64,000 nt of DNA from Bradyrhizobium diversitatis (GTDB lineage: Bacteria; Pseudomonadota; Alphaproteobacteria; Rhizobiales; Xanthobacteraceae). The DNA lies in contig NZ_JACEGD010000016.1 in assembly GCF_016031635.1 (NCBI RefSeq), forward strand, positions 1-64,000. Reading direction: 5' to 3'. Shown piece by piece: positions 18,147 to 26,143 of this stretch. The notes below the pieces were generated by a model, which made no database searches, was not told the DNA's origin, and saw only the letters and a list, made by a program, of their open reading frames with translations. Position 1 is the stretch's first letter, and every line of letters begins with the position of its first letter. The position numbers and the translations under genes are program-made.

Positions 18147-19187
18147 TTAGTCGACCCGTGCCGGAATATCCACGGCCTTCTCTCGTCTCGGGGCATCCGA
18201 GGTCCGTTGGTCGGCGCTCCACCTGCGGCCCCATCCGATGAGCGGCGCCTCAATGATGATGTGCAAGACCCAGGCGAGGCCGATGGAGAGCACAATGCTG
18301 GCGACGATTGTCGCGGCCGTCGATAACAGCCACACCTCGGTAAAGTTGATCATCCATCGTATCACCAGGTAATGGACGATATACAGCGAGTACGAAATCT
18401 TGCCGAACCATTGCAGGATCGGCGAAAAGGACCGCCCTTCGATCTCGGCAGACACCACGGCATGGATGAGCAATCCCGCAGCGAGGCCGTAGGTTGGCAC
18501 GCGCGCGAATTGCGGGTCGGCCGATCCGGACACGAATATCCAGTACCAGCCGACGGCGAACAGGCCGGCTGAAGTTGCCAGAACATGGCGCGAAAAGTGC
18601 AATCGACCGTTCCTGTGGAGATAGGCAATGCCGACGCCGGCGCCGAATTCCAGGACCAGCGGATGGGAATAGATGCCAAGCTGCAGGCGGAGTACGAGGG
18701 CAATAACGACCATGCCGAGCCCTGCGAACAGCAGTTCGAACAACCGGTTCGGCGCGATGGCGAGGATGGCCGCAACTGCGGCATAGAAGTGCAATTCGAA
18801 AGCAATCGACCAGGCCGGGCCAAGGTACCAGTTCGGATATGTCCACGCGAAGATGAGGCCAAGGTCGAGCGGCGGACGTTTCTCCGGCGACAGATCGATC
18901 CAGGACGAACTGGCGAACGCCGCCAGCAACACAAGCCAGTAGACCGGATAAATTCGAACCGCTCGTCTGAAGATGAAGCTCAACGGGTCGCGGTGCGCCG
19001 TCGCCGTGGTTGCTATGATGAAGCCGGAAATGACAAAGAAGATGTCGACGCCGCTTGCAAGAATGGTGAGGACGCCTTCGGCAACGGCCGGGCCGACCAT
19101 GTCGGGTCGCGCGCTGACCGCGTGTCCGCAGACCACCGACAGCGCAGCAACGCCGCGCATTGCCTCTACACCCGCGAAGATGCGCAA
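18147..19187 (-). CDS. Membrane acyltransferase (OafA/YrhL, acyltransferase 3 family)
   Basis: 346-aa integral membrane protein with about ten membrane segments. The N-terminal family motif is EAMRGVAALSVVCGHAV, with the catalytic His at the end of the first helix. It adds acyl groups to surface sugars or exported glycans. The start is TTG, chosen for the AGGGGCG ribosome site; the next in-frame ATG would cut into the first helix. It lies alone, convergent with the dioxygenase. Confidence 0.85.
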   Translation of the reverse strand: MRIFAGVEAMRGVAALSVVCGHAVSARPDMVGPAVAEGVLTILASGVDIFFVISGFIIATTATAHRDPLSFIFRRAVRIYPVYWLVLLAAFASSSWIDLSPEKRPPLDLGLIFAWTYPNWYLGPAWSIAFELHFYAAVAAILAIAPNRLFELLFAGLGMVVIALVLRLQLGIYSHPLVLEFGAGVGIAYLHRNGRLHFSRHVLATSAGLFAVGWYWIFVSGSADPQFARVPTYGLAAGLLIHAVVSAEIEGRSFSPILQWFGKISYSLYIVHYLVIRWMINFTEVWLLSTAATIVASIVLSIGLAWVLHIIIEAPLIGWGRRWSADQRTSDAPRREKAVDIPARVD

Positions 19188-19413
19188 AACGCCCCTGCAC
19201 AGTCAATTACAAGTTGAAATCTATCTGCACGCAAGGATACTAATAAATGGTTGCGTGGGGCCGAGAAACTCTACGCTAGGATGTATTAAGTGGGCTGGGG
19301 CGGGACGGCATCTTGCCAGGACCGCTCGGAGGCAGGGAGCGACTGTGCGCCGACCAGCCCCAGATTCCGTTTGGCCGCCAGACGCTCACGTCTGCGCCTC
19401 ATGAGCGCACACT

Positions 19414-21150
19414 CTAGCGCGCGTGCAGCATAGCCAGCAGCACGATGACCGCGCAGGCGAGCGCCGCCGACGTCACCTTCCAGAACATCAGCGGGTTGCG
19501 CTCGAGGAGCGGCGTCATTCGCGTGTCGAGATAGGCCGGGTTGGGCGTGCGAAGCTCGTGGACGAATTCGGACAGGTCCTCGTGTCGTTTGTAGGGATCG
19601 GGATGGAGCGCGCGCCTGAGCGCGCCATCGACCCAGGCCGGCACATTGCGGTCATCGTCGGCCGGGCGATACTGGAGCCTGCGCACGTCCGCCTTGCGCC
19701 GGATCCTGGCGACCTGTGTGCCGTAGGGCAGCTTTCCCGTCAGCATCTGGTAGCAGATCACGGCCAGCGAAAACATGTCGGAGCGCGGCGAGCCGCCTTG
19801 CCCGAGAAGATACTCCGGCGCCGTGTACTGCATCGTTCCCAGGATTTCGTTGGCCTCGTCCGGCGGCGCGGCCTCCGCGACGCCGGCCACCCTGACCGAT
19901 CCGAAGTCGATGATCTTGGCGGTGCCGGTCTTGTCGACCAGGATGTTGTCGGGCCTGAGGTCCTGATGCAGCATCTCCATGCGGTGGAAGGCGCGCAGGC
20001 CCGCCGCGATCTGCTCGACCAGCCCGCGGACGGTTTCGAGATCGGGGCGCGGATTGTCGATCATCCACTGCTTCAGGGTCTGTCCCTCGACGAATTCAGT
20101 CGCGACGTAGAGGTAGCTGCGCCGCCTCGACTGTGACCGCGGCTTCAGCACGTGCGGGCTGTCGATGCGGCGCGCGATCCACTCCTCCATTAGGAAGCGC
20201 TTCAGGTACGCGGCATTGTCGCGCAGGTCGACCGACGGCAGCTTGAGCGCGACCGGCTCCCCGGTCTCCACATCGACGGCAAGATAGATGTGGCTGCGGC
20301 TGCTGCCGTGAATCTCGCGGACGATCCGGTAGCCGTCGAAGATCGCGCGGGGTTCCGGCAGCGAAGGCAGCGGCAATTGTGCGGTCTGATTGAAGATGCC
20401 GGCCGGCTCGCGCTGCGGCACCGCATCGATGCGCAGGATCTGGACGGTGATGTTGTCGTCGCTGCCGCGCCGGTAGGCTTCCTCGACGATGGCCTTCGCC
20501 GCCGCGTCGAGATCGCCCGCATGCTCGTTCAGCGCGCTCGTGACGAAGCGTGCGTCGACGAATTCGTAAGCGCCGTCGGTTGCCAGCAGAAAGGTGTCGC
20601 CGGCCTCGACCTCGAACGCCTGATAGTCGATCTCGAGCTGCGGATTGATGCCGAGCGCGCGGCCGAGATAGGTCTGCTCGGACGACACGATGATGCGGTG
20701 ATCGTCGGTCAGCTGCTCGAGCGCCTTTCCGGCGACGCGGTAGACCCGGCAATCGCCGACATGGAAGATGTGCGCGGTGGTCGCTTTGATGACCATGGCG
20801 CTCAGGGTGCAGACATATCCCTTGTCGCGGTCATAGGCGTATTGGCTCTTGCGCGTCTGCGCGTGCAGCCAGGAATTGGTCGCGTCCAGCACGCGGCGGG
20901 CGGAGGTCTTCACCGTCCAGGATTCCGACGTGCAGTAATAGTCCATCAGGAAACTCTTGACCGCCGACTCGCTGGCGATCTGGCTCACCGCGCTGGAGGA
21001 GATGCCGTCGGCGAGAACCGCCGCGATGCCCTTCAGGCTGAGCAGCGGCTCCTCCGGAATCAGGACGCCGTGAAAGTCCTGGTTGACGGGCTTGCGACCC
21101 TTGTCGGAATGCTGGCCGACGGAGATCTGGAGTCCGCGGGTCATCGTCAT
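19414..21150 (-). CDS. PP2C phosphatase fused to Ser/Thr protein kinase, membrane-anchored
   Basis: 578 aa. An N-terminal PP2C domain spans about residues 5-240: KGRKPVNQDFHG, AVLADGISSS, LLATDGAYEFVD and GSDDNITVQIL give the metal-binding Asp set. A protein kinase domain covers about 265-530: VALKLP, HQDLRPDN and IIDFGSVRV (catalytic loop and DFG). A single membrane helix ends the protein (SAALACAVIVLLAMLHA). It follows the formate/nitrite channel gene and probably shares its NtrC/sigma-54 promoter. A role in controlling nitrate or nitrite uptake by phosphorylation is inferred from position only. Start taken at the ATG; a TTG three codons earlier is possible. Confidence 0.87.
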   Translation of the reverse strand: MTMTRGLQISVGQHSDKGRKPVNQDFHGVLIPEEPLLSLKGIAAVLADGISSSAVSQIASESAVKSFLMDYYCTSESWTVKTSARRVLDATNSWLHAQTRKSQYAYDRDKGYVCTLSAMVIKATTAHIFHVGDCRVYRVAGKALEQLTDDHRIIVSSEQTYLGRALGINPQLEIDYQAFEVEAGDTFLLATDGAYEFVDARFVTSALNEHAGDLDAAAKAIVEEAYRRGSDDNITVQILRIDAVPQREPAGIFNQTAQLPLPSLPEPRAIFDGYRIVREIHGSSRSHIYLAVDVETGEPVALKLPSVDLRDNAAYLKRFLMEEWIARRIDSPHVLKPRSQSRRRSYLYVATEFVEGQTLKQWMIDNPRPDLETVRGLVEQIAAGLRAFHRMEMLHQDLRPDNILVDKTGTAKIIDFGSVRVAGVAEAAPPDEANEILGTMQYTAPEYLLGQGGSPRSDMFSLAVICYQMLTGKLPYGTQVARIRRKADVRRLQYRPADDDRNVPAWVDGALRRALHPDPYKRHEDLSEFVHELRTPNPAYLDTRMTPLLERNPLMFWKVTSAALACAVIVLLAMLHAR

Positions 21151-21210
21151 AACCTGCAAAGCGGAGCCTCACCCTGATCGGGCGAGGCTCCCCTGTCGAG
21201 ATGGGTTCGA

Positions 21211-22050
21211 TCAGGCCGCAACGCGGGGCTTCGCAGCCTTGGCGGCCTGGCGCTTCGGCAGGGTCATGACGTGCGTGGCATAGAGGGTCATGCCGGTGAA
21301 GGCGAGGCCGCCGACGAGGTTGCCGAGCACGGTCGGGATCTCGTTCCAGATCAGATAGTCCATGATCGAGAACTTCGCGCCGAGCAGCAGCCCGGACGGG
21401 AACAGGAACATGTTCACGACGGAATGCTCGAACACCATGTAGAAGAACACCAGGATCGGCATCCACATCGCGATGACCTTGCCGGGGACCGAGGTCGAGA
21501 TCATGGCGCCGACGACGCCGGTCGAGACCATCCAGTTGCAGAGCATGCCGCGCATGAACAGCGTCGCCATGCCGGCCGCCCCGTGCGCGGCGTAGCCCAG
21601 CGTGCGCCCTTCGCCGATATTGCCGATGGCGGCGCCGACCTTGTCGGGCCCCTGGGTGAAGCCGAACGTCGTGACGAAAGCCATCATGAAGGCCACCGTG
21701 AAGGCGCCGGCGAAGTTGCCGACGAACACGAGACCCCAATTGCGCAGCACGCCACTGAGCGTGACGCCCGGACGCTTGTCGATCAGGGCGAGCGGGGAAA
21801 GCACGAAGACGCCGGTGAGGAGATCGAAACCCAGCAGATAGAGCATGACGAAGCCGACCGGAAACAGCAGCGCGCCGATCAGCGGTTGGCCCGTGTTGAC
21901 GTTGATCGTCACGGCGAACCAGGCCGCCAGCGCCAGGATGGCGCCCGCCATATAGGCTCGGATGATAGTATCCCGGGTGGACATGAAGATCTTGGACTCG
22001 CCCGCATCCACCATCTTGGTGACGAATTCCGAAGGCGCGAGATACGACAT
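21211..22050 (-). CDS. Formate/nitrite transporter family channel (FocA/NirC type)
   Basis: 279-aa pentameric channel protein with six membrane segments. Family marks include the LGFDLLTGVFVL helix and the NWGLVFVGNFAGA segment. It passes nitrite or formate across the inner membrane. Next to nitrate uptake and reductase genes, nitrite is the likely substrate. AAGGAA precedes the ATG. It is transcribed away from nrtA; a sigma-54 promoter at 22289-22304 would give a leader of about 230 bases. Confidence 0.9.
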   Translation of the reverse strand: MSYLAPSEFVTKMVDAGESKIFMSTRDTIIRAYMAGAILALAAWFAVTINVNTGQPLIGALLFPVGFVMLYLLGFDLLTGVFVLSPLALIDKRPGVTLSGVLRNWGLVFVGNFAGAFTVAFMMAFVTTFGFTQGPDKVGAAIGNIGEGRTLGYAAHGAAGMATLFMRGMLCNWMVSTGVVGAMISTSVPGKVIAMWMPILVFFYMVFEHSVVNMFLFPSGLLLGAKFSIMDYLIWNEIPTVLGNLVGGLAFTGMTLYATHVMTLPKRQAAKAAKPRVAA

Positions 22051-22288
22051 CAATGGTTCCTTTGCTTCGTAAGGGAGATCGACACGCTCCGGAGAGCGCG
22101 GCTGGACGTGATCGGCCGTGCGGGCTGGCCCGCCGCGCACGAGGGCTATGGAAAATCTGGAAGCTTTGGGAATCGCGTCACGAGGACTTTGAGCCGGGAG
22201 GGCCGCGAAGCAGTTGAGCTTCCGGGATGCGGCCGCCAGAGGCTGCATCAATGCGGCAAGCCGCAGTCTTCGTTGACGGCGAAAGAAA

Positions 22289-22304
22289 AGCAAGTTGCGT
22301 GCCG
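22289..22304 (-). promoter_or_regulatory. Sigma-54 promoter for the formate/nitrite channel operon
   Basis: Read on the minus strand: CGGCACGCAACTTGCT, against consensus TGGCACG-N4-TTGCW. Only the first base differs. GG and GC are ten bases apart as required. It points toward the channel gene and the kinase-phosphatase. The NtrC-like dyads begin 94 bases upstream. Confidence 0.72.
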
Positions 22305-22397
22305 GCGCGTAGGGTTAAAAATACCGAGTAATATCAGTGTGATGCCGCTCTGCCCGATCTGATTCTGACGTCGCCTCGGCCTTTTCCTTAAGCTGTT

Positions 22398-22430
22398 GCA
22401 CAAGCTTTGTGCGCCGCACAAGCAATGTGC
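22398..22430. promoter_or_regulatory. Tandem NtrC-like sites shared by two divergent promoters
   Basis: Two dyads of the form GCAC-N7-GTGC, at 22398-22412 and 22416-22430, separated by three bases. This is the core of the enteric NtrC consensus. Outward-pointing sigma-54 promoters lie 94 bases to the left and 95 to the right, so one enhancer probably serves both operons. Confidence 0.75.
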
Positions 22431-22524
22431 AGGTCGCAAATTTCGCATGCGGAACTGACCTGCGACAGTCTGACGCGACCGCTATAATGCATTGATTTCT
22501 TTGTTCTTTTCATAGCGCCGGGCT

Positions 22525-22540
22525 TGGCATGAAGCTTGAA
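22525..22540 (+). promoter_or_regulatory. Sigma-54 promoter for nrtABC
   Basis: TGGCATGAAGCTTGAA against consensus TGGCACG-N4-TTGCW. GG is kept at -24, the ten-base gap is kept, and -12 has GA in place of GC. Its -12 half (TTGAA) matches the one before narK. It implies a start near 22551 and a leader of about 170 bases. Confidence 0.68.
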
Positions 22541-22605
22541 TAGTTCCAGCCGACGCCATTGAAGCCGTCCCGCGAGAATTCTCATCCGATTTGCTGACGC
22601 CACCA

Positions 22606-22624
22606 GACGGGGGTCATCCCCGTC
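22606..22624 (+). promoter_or_regulatory. Hairpin in the nrtA leader RNA
   Basis: GACGGGG and CCCCGTC form a 7-bp stem with a five-base loop (GTCAT) in the predicted leader. Nitrate genes of this group are controlled in leaders by the antiterminator NasT, so this could be part of such a switch. The expected six-base ANTAR loop was not found. Confidence 0.35.
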
Positions 22625-22722
22625 GCGTTTGCATGCGCCAAATTCGGCGCCACCGGACGGACGGGCTGCTCGCGCACACAGCCGCAAATCATTCCGCAAA
22701 GACGCAAAGGACGACACAGCCT

Positions 22723-24039
22723 ATGACCAAGCGCATTCGCCGGCCCTTCAAGACTGGCATCAACCGCCGTCAATTGTTGAAAGCCACCGGCGCGACCGCC
22801 GCACTTCTCGCTGCCGCAAAACTGAATTTCCCCGCCGGCGCCTTCGCGCAGGACGCAGGCCCCGAGGTCAAGGGCGCCAAGCTCGGCTTCATCGCGCTGA
22901 CGGACGCCACGCCACTATTCGTCGCCAAGGAAAAGGGCTTCTTTGCCAAATATGGCATGCCCGATGTCGAGGTGCAGAAGCAGGCTTCCTGGGGCACCAC
23001 GCGCGACAACCTCGTGCTGGGCTCGGAAGGCAATGGCATCGACGGCGCGCACATCCTCACCCCGATGCCGTATCTGATCTCGGCCGGCAAGGTGACGCAG
23101 AACAACCAGCCGACGCCGATGTACATCCTGGCGCGCCTCAACCTGAACGGTCAGTGCATCTCAGTCGCCAAGGAATATGCCGATCTCAAGATCGGCGTGG
23201 ATACCGCGCCCTTCAAGCCGGCACTCGAGAAGAAGAAGGCGTCAGGCAAGGCGGTGAAGGCGGCGATGACCTTTCCCGGCGGCACACATGACCTTTGGAT
23301 TCGCTATTGGCTCGCCGCTGGCGGCATCGATCCGGACAAGGATATCGAAACCATCGTGGTTCCGCCGGCACAGATGGTGGCCAATATGAAAGTTGGCACC
23401 ATGGACTGCTTCTGTGTCTGCGAGCCGTGGAATCTGCAGCTCATCCACCAGAACATCGGCTACACCGCGATCACCACCGGTGAGCTCTGGGACAAGCATC
23501 CCGAAAAGTCGTTCGGCTTGCGCGCGGCCTGGGTCGACAAATGTCCGAAGGCAGCGAAGGCGCTGCTGATGGCAGTGATGGAAGCGCAGCAATGGGCCGA
23601 GAAGATGGAAAATCGCGAGGAAGCCGCGGTGATCTGCGCCAAGCGCCAATGGATCAACTGCCCGGTAGAAGACATTACCGATCGCATGAAGGGCAAGTTC
23701 GACTACGGTACCGGCCGAGTGGTCGACAACTCGCCGCAGCAGATGCGCTTCTGGAAGGATCATGCCTCCTATCCGTTCCAGAGCCACGATCTCTGGTTCA
23801 TGACCGAGGACATCCGCTGGGGCAAATACGAAGCCGGCTTCGACACCAAGGCGCTGATCGCCAAGGTCAACCGCGAGGACCTCTGGAAGGACGCGGCCAA
23901 GACTCTCGGAGTCGCGGCCTCGGACATCCCGACCTCCACCTCGCGCGGTAAGGAGACCTTCTTCGACGGCAAGGTGTTCGATCCGGAAAATCCGGCCGCC
24001 TATCTGAAGTCGCTCGCGATCAAGCGCGTCGAAGTCTGA
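22723..24039 (+). CDS. nrtA: Nitrate ABC transporter substrate-binding protein NrtA
   Basis: 438-aa periplasmic binding protein of the NrtA/CmpA family. A twin-arginine signal is present (NRRQLLKATGATAALLAAAK; likely cut after GAFAQ near residue 44). The NMT1/SsuA-type fold shows in VKGAKLGFIALTDATPLFVA, with FPGGTHDLWIRYWLAAGGID in the second half. It delivers nitrate to NrtBC. It is the first gene of the rightward uptake operon behind an NtrC/sigma-54 control region. The start gives an N-terminus MTKRIRRPF typical of rhizobial NrtA. Confidence 0.92.
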   Translation: MTKRIRRPFKTGINRRQLLKATGATAALLAAAKLNFPAGAFAQDAGPEVKGAKLGFIALTDATPLFVAKEKGFFAKYGMPDVEVQKQASWGTTRDNLVLGSEGNGIDGAHILTPMPYLISAGKVTQNNQPTPMYILARLNLNGQCISVAKEYADLKIGVDTAPFKPALEKKKASGKAVKAAMTFPGGTHDLWIRYWLAAGGIDPDKDIETIVVPPAQMVANMKVGTMDCFCVCEPWNLQLIHQNIGYTAITTGELWDKHPEKSFGLRAAWVDKCPKAAKALLMAVMEAQQWAEKMENREEAAVICAKRQWINCPVEDITDRMKGKFDYGTGRVVDNSPQQMRFWKDHASYPFQSHDLWFMTEDIRWGKYEAGFDTKALIAKVNREDLWKDAAKTLGVAASDIPTSTSRGKETFFDGKVFDPENPAAYLKSLAIKRVEV

Positions 24040-24099
24040 TGGAGCCAGCGGCCGCTTTCGGGCGGCCGCATCGTCCCTTGGAGCCGGAGAGATATTGCG

Positions 24100-24996
24100 A
24101 TGAACATGACTGCCACCAAGATCGAGGTTGAGACCGCGACGCCCGCCGCAACGGTTGCGCCAGTCGTCGCGCTGACGCCGAAGCGTCCCCCGCGCACTGA
24201 GGCTTACGCTCGCATGGTCCGGGAGACGGCCGTGCGCGTGATTCCGCCGCTGGTCGTGATCGCGCTGCTGACGCTGATATGGGAGCTGATCTGCCGCCGC
24301 GCCGGCTCGGCGCTGCCGCCGCCGTCGAAAGTTTTCAGTGATACCAAGGAGCTGATCTTCGATCCGTTCTTCGACAACGGAGGCATCGACAAGGGGCTGT
24401 TCTGGCATCTGTCCGCCAGTCTCCAGCGCGTCGCCTTCGGCTACTCGCTGTCGGCCATTGCCGGCATCGGGCTTGGCGTGCTGGTCGGGCAGTCGGTCTG
24501 GGCCATGCGCGGGCTCGATCCGTTGTTCCAGGTGCTGCGCACGATTCCGCCGCTGGCCTGGCTGCCGCTCTCGCTCGCGGCCTTCCGCGACGGCCAGCCT
24601 TCGGCGATCTTCGTCATCTTCATCACGTCGATCTGGCCGATCATCATCAACACCGCGGTCGGCATCCGCAACATCCCGCAGGACTATCGCAACGTCGCCG
24701 CGGTGGTGCAGCTCAATCCGCTCGAATTCTTCGCAAAGATCATGATCCCGGCGGCGGCGCCCTACATCTTCACCGGCCTTCGCATCGGCATCGGCCTGTC
24801 GTGGCTTGCGATCGTCGCGGCGGAAATGCTGATCGGCGGCGTCGGCATCGGCTTCTTCATTTGGGACGCCTGGAACTCCTCGCATATCAGCGAGATCATC
24901 CTGGCGCTGTTCTATGTCGGCATCATCGGCTTCGTGCTGGATCGCCTGATCGCGGGGCTCGGCAAGTTCGTCACCCACGGTACCGCGCAGAACTGA
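24100..24996 (+). CDS. nrtB: Nitrate ABC transporter permease NrtB
   Basis: 298-aa inner-membrane permease. Six membrane segments follow a cytoplasmic N-terminus of about 45 residues. The EAA-type coupling loop lies in QDYRNVAAVVQLNPLEFFAKIMIPAAAP. It partners NrtA and the ATPase NrtC. A 60-base gap with GGAG separates it from nrtA. The length and the TIPPLAWLPLSLAAF segment fit the NrtB/SsuC group. Confidence 0.92.
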   Translation: MNMTATKIEVETATPAATVAPVVALTPKRPPRTEAYARMVRETAVRVIPPLVVIALLTLIWELICRRAGSALPPPSKVFSDTKELIFDPFFDNGGIDKGLFWHLSASLQRVAFGYSLSAIAGIGLGVLVGQSVWAMRGLDPLFQVLRTIPPLAWLPLSLAAFRDGQPSAIFVIFITSIWPIIINTAVGIRNIPQDYRNVAAVVQLNPLEFFAKIMIPAAAPYIFTGLRIGIGLSWLAIVAAEMLIGGVGIGFFIWDAWNSSHISEIILALFYVGIIGFVLDRLIAGLGKFVTHGTAQN

Positions 24997-25007
24997 GGAG
25001 AGGGGAC

Positions 25008-25802
25008 ATGACCGCTTATCTGAAGCTCGACCACATCGACAAGGTCTTCACCCGCGGCGCCGCCACCACGGAGGTGCTGAAGGACATCAACCTCACGATC
25101 GAGAAGGGCGAGTACGTTTCGATCATCGGCCATTCCGGCTGCGGCAAGTCGACCCTGCTCAACATCATCGCGGGGCTGACCGGCGCCACCACGGGTGGCG
25201 TGCTGCTGGAAAACCGCGAGGTGAACTCGCCGGGGCCGGATCGCGCCGTGGTGTTCCAGAATCACAGCCTGCTGCCGTGGCTGACCGTCTACGAGAACGT
25301 GAGGCTCGGCGTCGACAAGGTCTTCGCCAGGACCAAGTCCCGTGCCGAGCGCGACGCCTGGGTGATGCACAATCTCAACCTGGTGCAGATGGCCCATGCC
25401 AGGGACAAGCGTCCTTCGGAGATCTCCGGCGGCATGAAGCAGCGCGTCGGCATCGCGCGGGCGCTGGCGATGGAGCCGAAGGTGCTGCTGCTCGACGAGC
25501 CGTTCGGCGCGCTCGACGCGCTGACCCGCGCGCATTTGCAGGACTCGGTGATGGCGCTGCATCAAAAGCTCGGCAACACCATCCTGATGATCACCCACGA
25601 CGTCGACGAGGCCGTGTTGTTGTCCGACCGCATCGTCATGATGACCAACGGGCCGAGCGCGCGCATCGGCGAGGTGCTGGAGGTGCCGCTGGCGCGGCCG
25701 CGCAAGCGGCTCGAACTCGCGACCAACACCACCTATCTGAAGTGCCGCCAGCGCGTGCTCGAATTCCTCTACGAGCGCCACCGCTTCGTCGAGGCCGCGT
25801 AA
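25008..25802 (+). CDS. nrtC: Nitrate ABC transporter ATPase NrtC/NrtD type
   Basis: 264-aa ATPase with a complete motif set: Walker A GHSGCGKST (about residues 43-51), Q-loop VVFQNHSLLPW, signature SEISGGMKQR, Walker B VLLLDEPFGALD and H-loop MITHD. It lacks the extra regulatory domain of cyanobacterial NrtC, so it is the short form used in Bradyrhizobium. GAGGAGAGGGG just before the ATG is a strong ribosome site. It is an intact in-window reference for the shortened ATPase at 60.4 kb. Confidence 0.93.
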   Translation: MTAYLKLDHIDKVFTRGAATTEVLKDINLTIEKGEYVSIIGHSGCGKSTLLNIIAGLTGATTGGVLLENREVNSPGPDRAVVFQNHSLLPWLTVYENVRLGVDKVFARTKSRAERDAWVMHNLNLVQMAHARDKRPSEISGGMKQRVGIARALAMEPKVLLLDEPFGALDALTRAHLQDSVMALHQKLGNTILMITHDVDEAVLLSDRIVMMTNGPSARIGEVLEVPLARPRKRLELATNTTYLKCRQRVLEFLYERHRFVEAA

Positions 25803-25852
25803 ACGAAGAGTTCAACGCGACCACACGTGCGCGCCCAAATAATCGTCATCTC

Positions 25853-25885
25853 GCTCAATCCTTGTGCGTCGCACAAGGATTGAGC
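25853..25885. promoter_or_regulatory. Tandem NtrC-like sites upstream of narK
   Basis: GCTC-N7-GTGC (25853-25867) and GCAC-N7-GAGC (25871-25885), three bases apart. The inner half sites GTGC and GCAC match consensus and the outer ones carry one change each. They are embedded in a perfect 17-bp inverted repeat, 25851-25887, with loop GTC. The arrangement equals that before nrtA. Confidence 0.7.
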
Positions 25886-25979
25886 GAATCGCAAACCAAG
25901 CGTGCGAATAAGCCCTGCGAACATTTCGGGCGAGACGAACAACATCCTGAAATCCCTGCGTTTCCAGGATGCACGCAAC

Positions 25980-25995
25980 TGGCACGGAAATTGAA
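25980..25995 (+). promoter_or_regulatory. Sigma-54 promoter for narK-bjgb-flp-nasC
   Basis: TGGCACGGAAATTGAA: the -24 half TGGCACG is perfect and the -12 half is TTGAA, as at nrtA. It starts 95 bases after the NtrC-like pair, the same distance as at nrtA. The predicted start near 26006 leaves a leader of about 138 bases. Confidence 0.75.
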
Positions 25996-26082
25996 GCGCA
26001 TTTGCGCGACGCCAACGACGACGTCCCTCAACATCATCAATCAGCATCGTGAACTCGCCACCGGGGTGAAGCCTCGGAGCGC

Positions 26083-26100
26083 GCCTCCCTGTCTGGAGGC
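26083..26100 (+). promoter_or_regulatory. Hairpin in the narK leader RNA
   Basis: GCCTCC and GGAGGC pair around a six-base loop (CTGTCT). An upstream GCCTC at 26071-26075 could compete for the same 3' arm, which would allow two alternative folds. This would suit NasT-type leader control, but the loop does not carry the A and G expected for ANTAR binding. Confidence 0.35.
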
Positions 26101-26143
26101 TGAGCCTGCAACGACGCAGCGGTGAGACTGGAAGGGATATGCA

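Noticed and set aside
25851-25887. Perfect 17-bp inverted repeat read as an intrinsic terminator after nrtC
   Set aside because: No T-run follows on either side, and the repeat is explained by two mirror-image NtrC-like dyads with the same spacing as those before nrtA.
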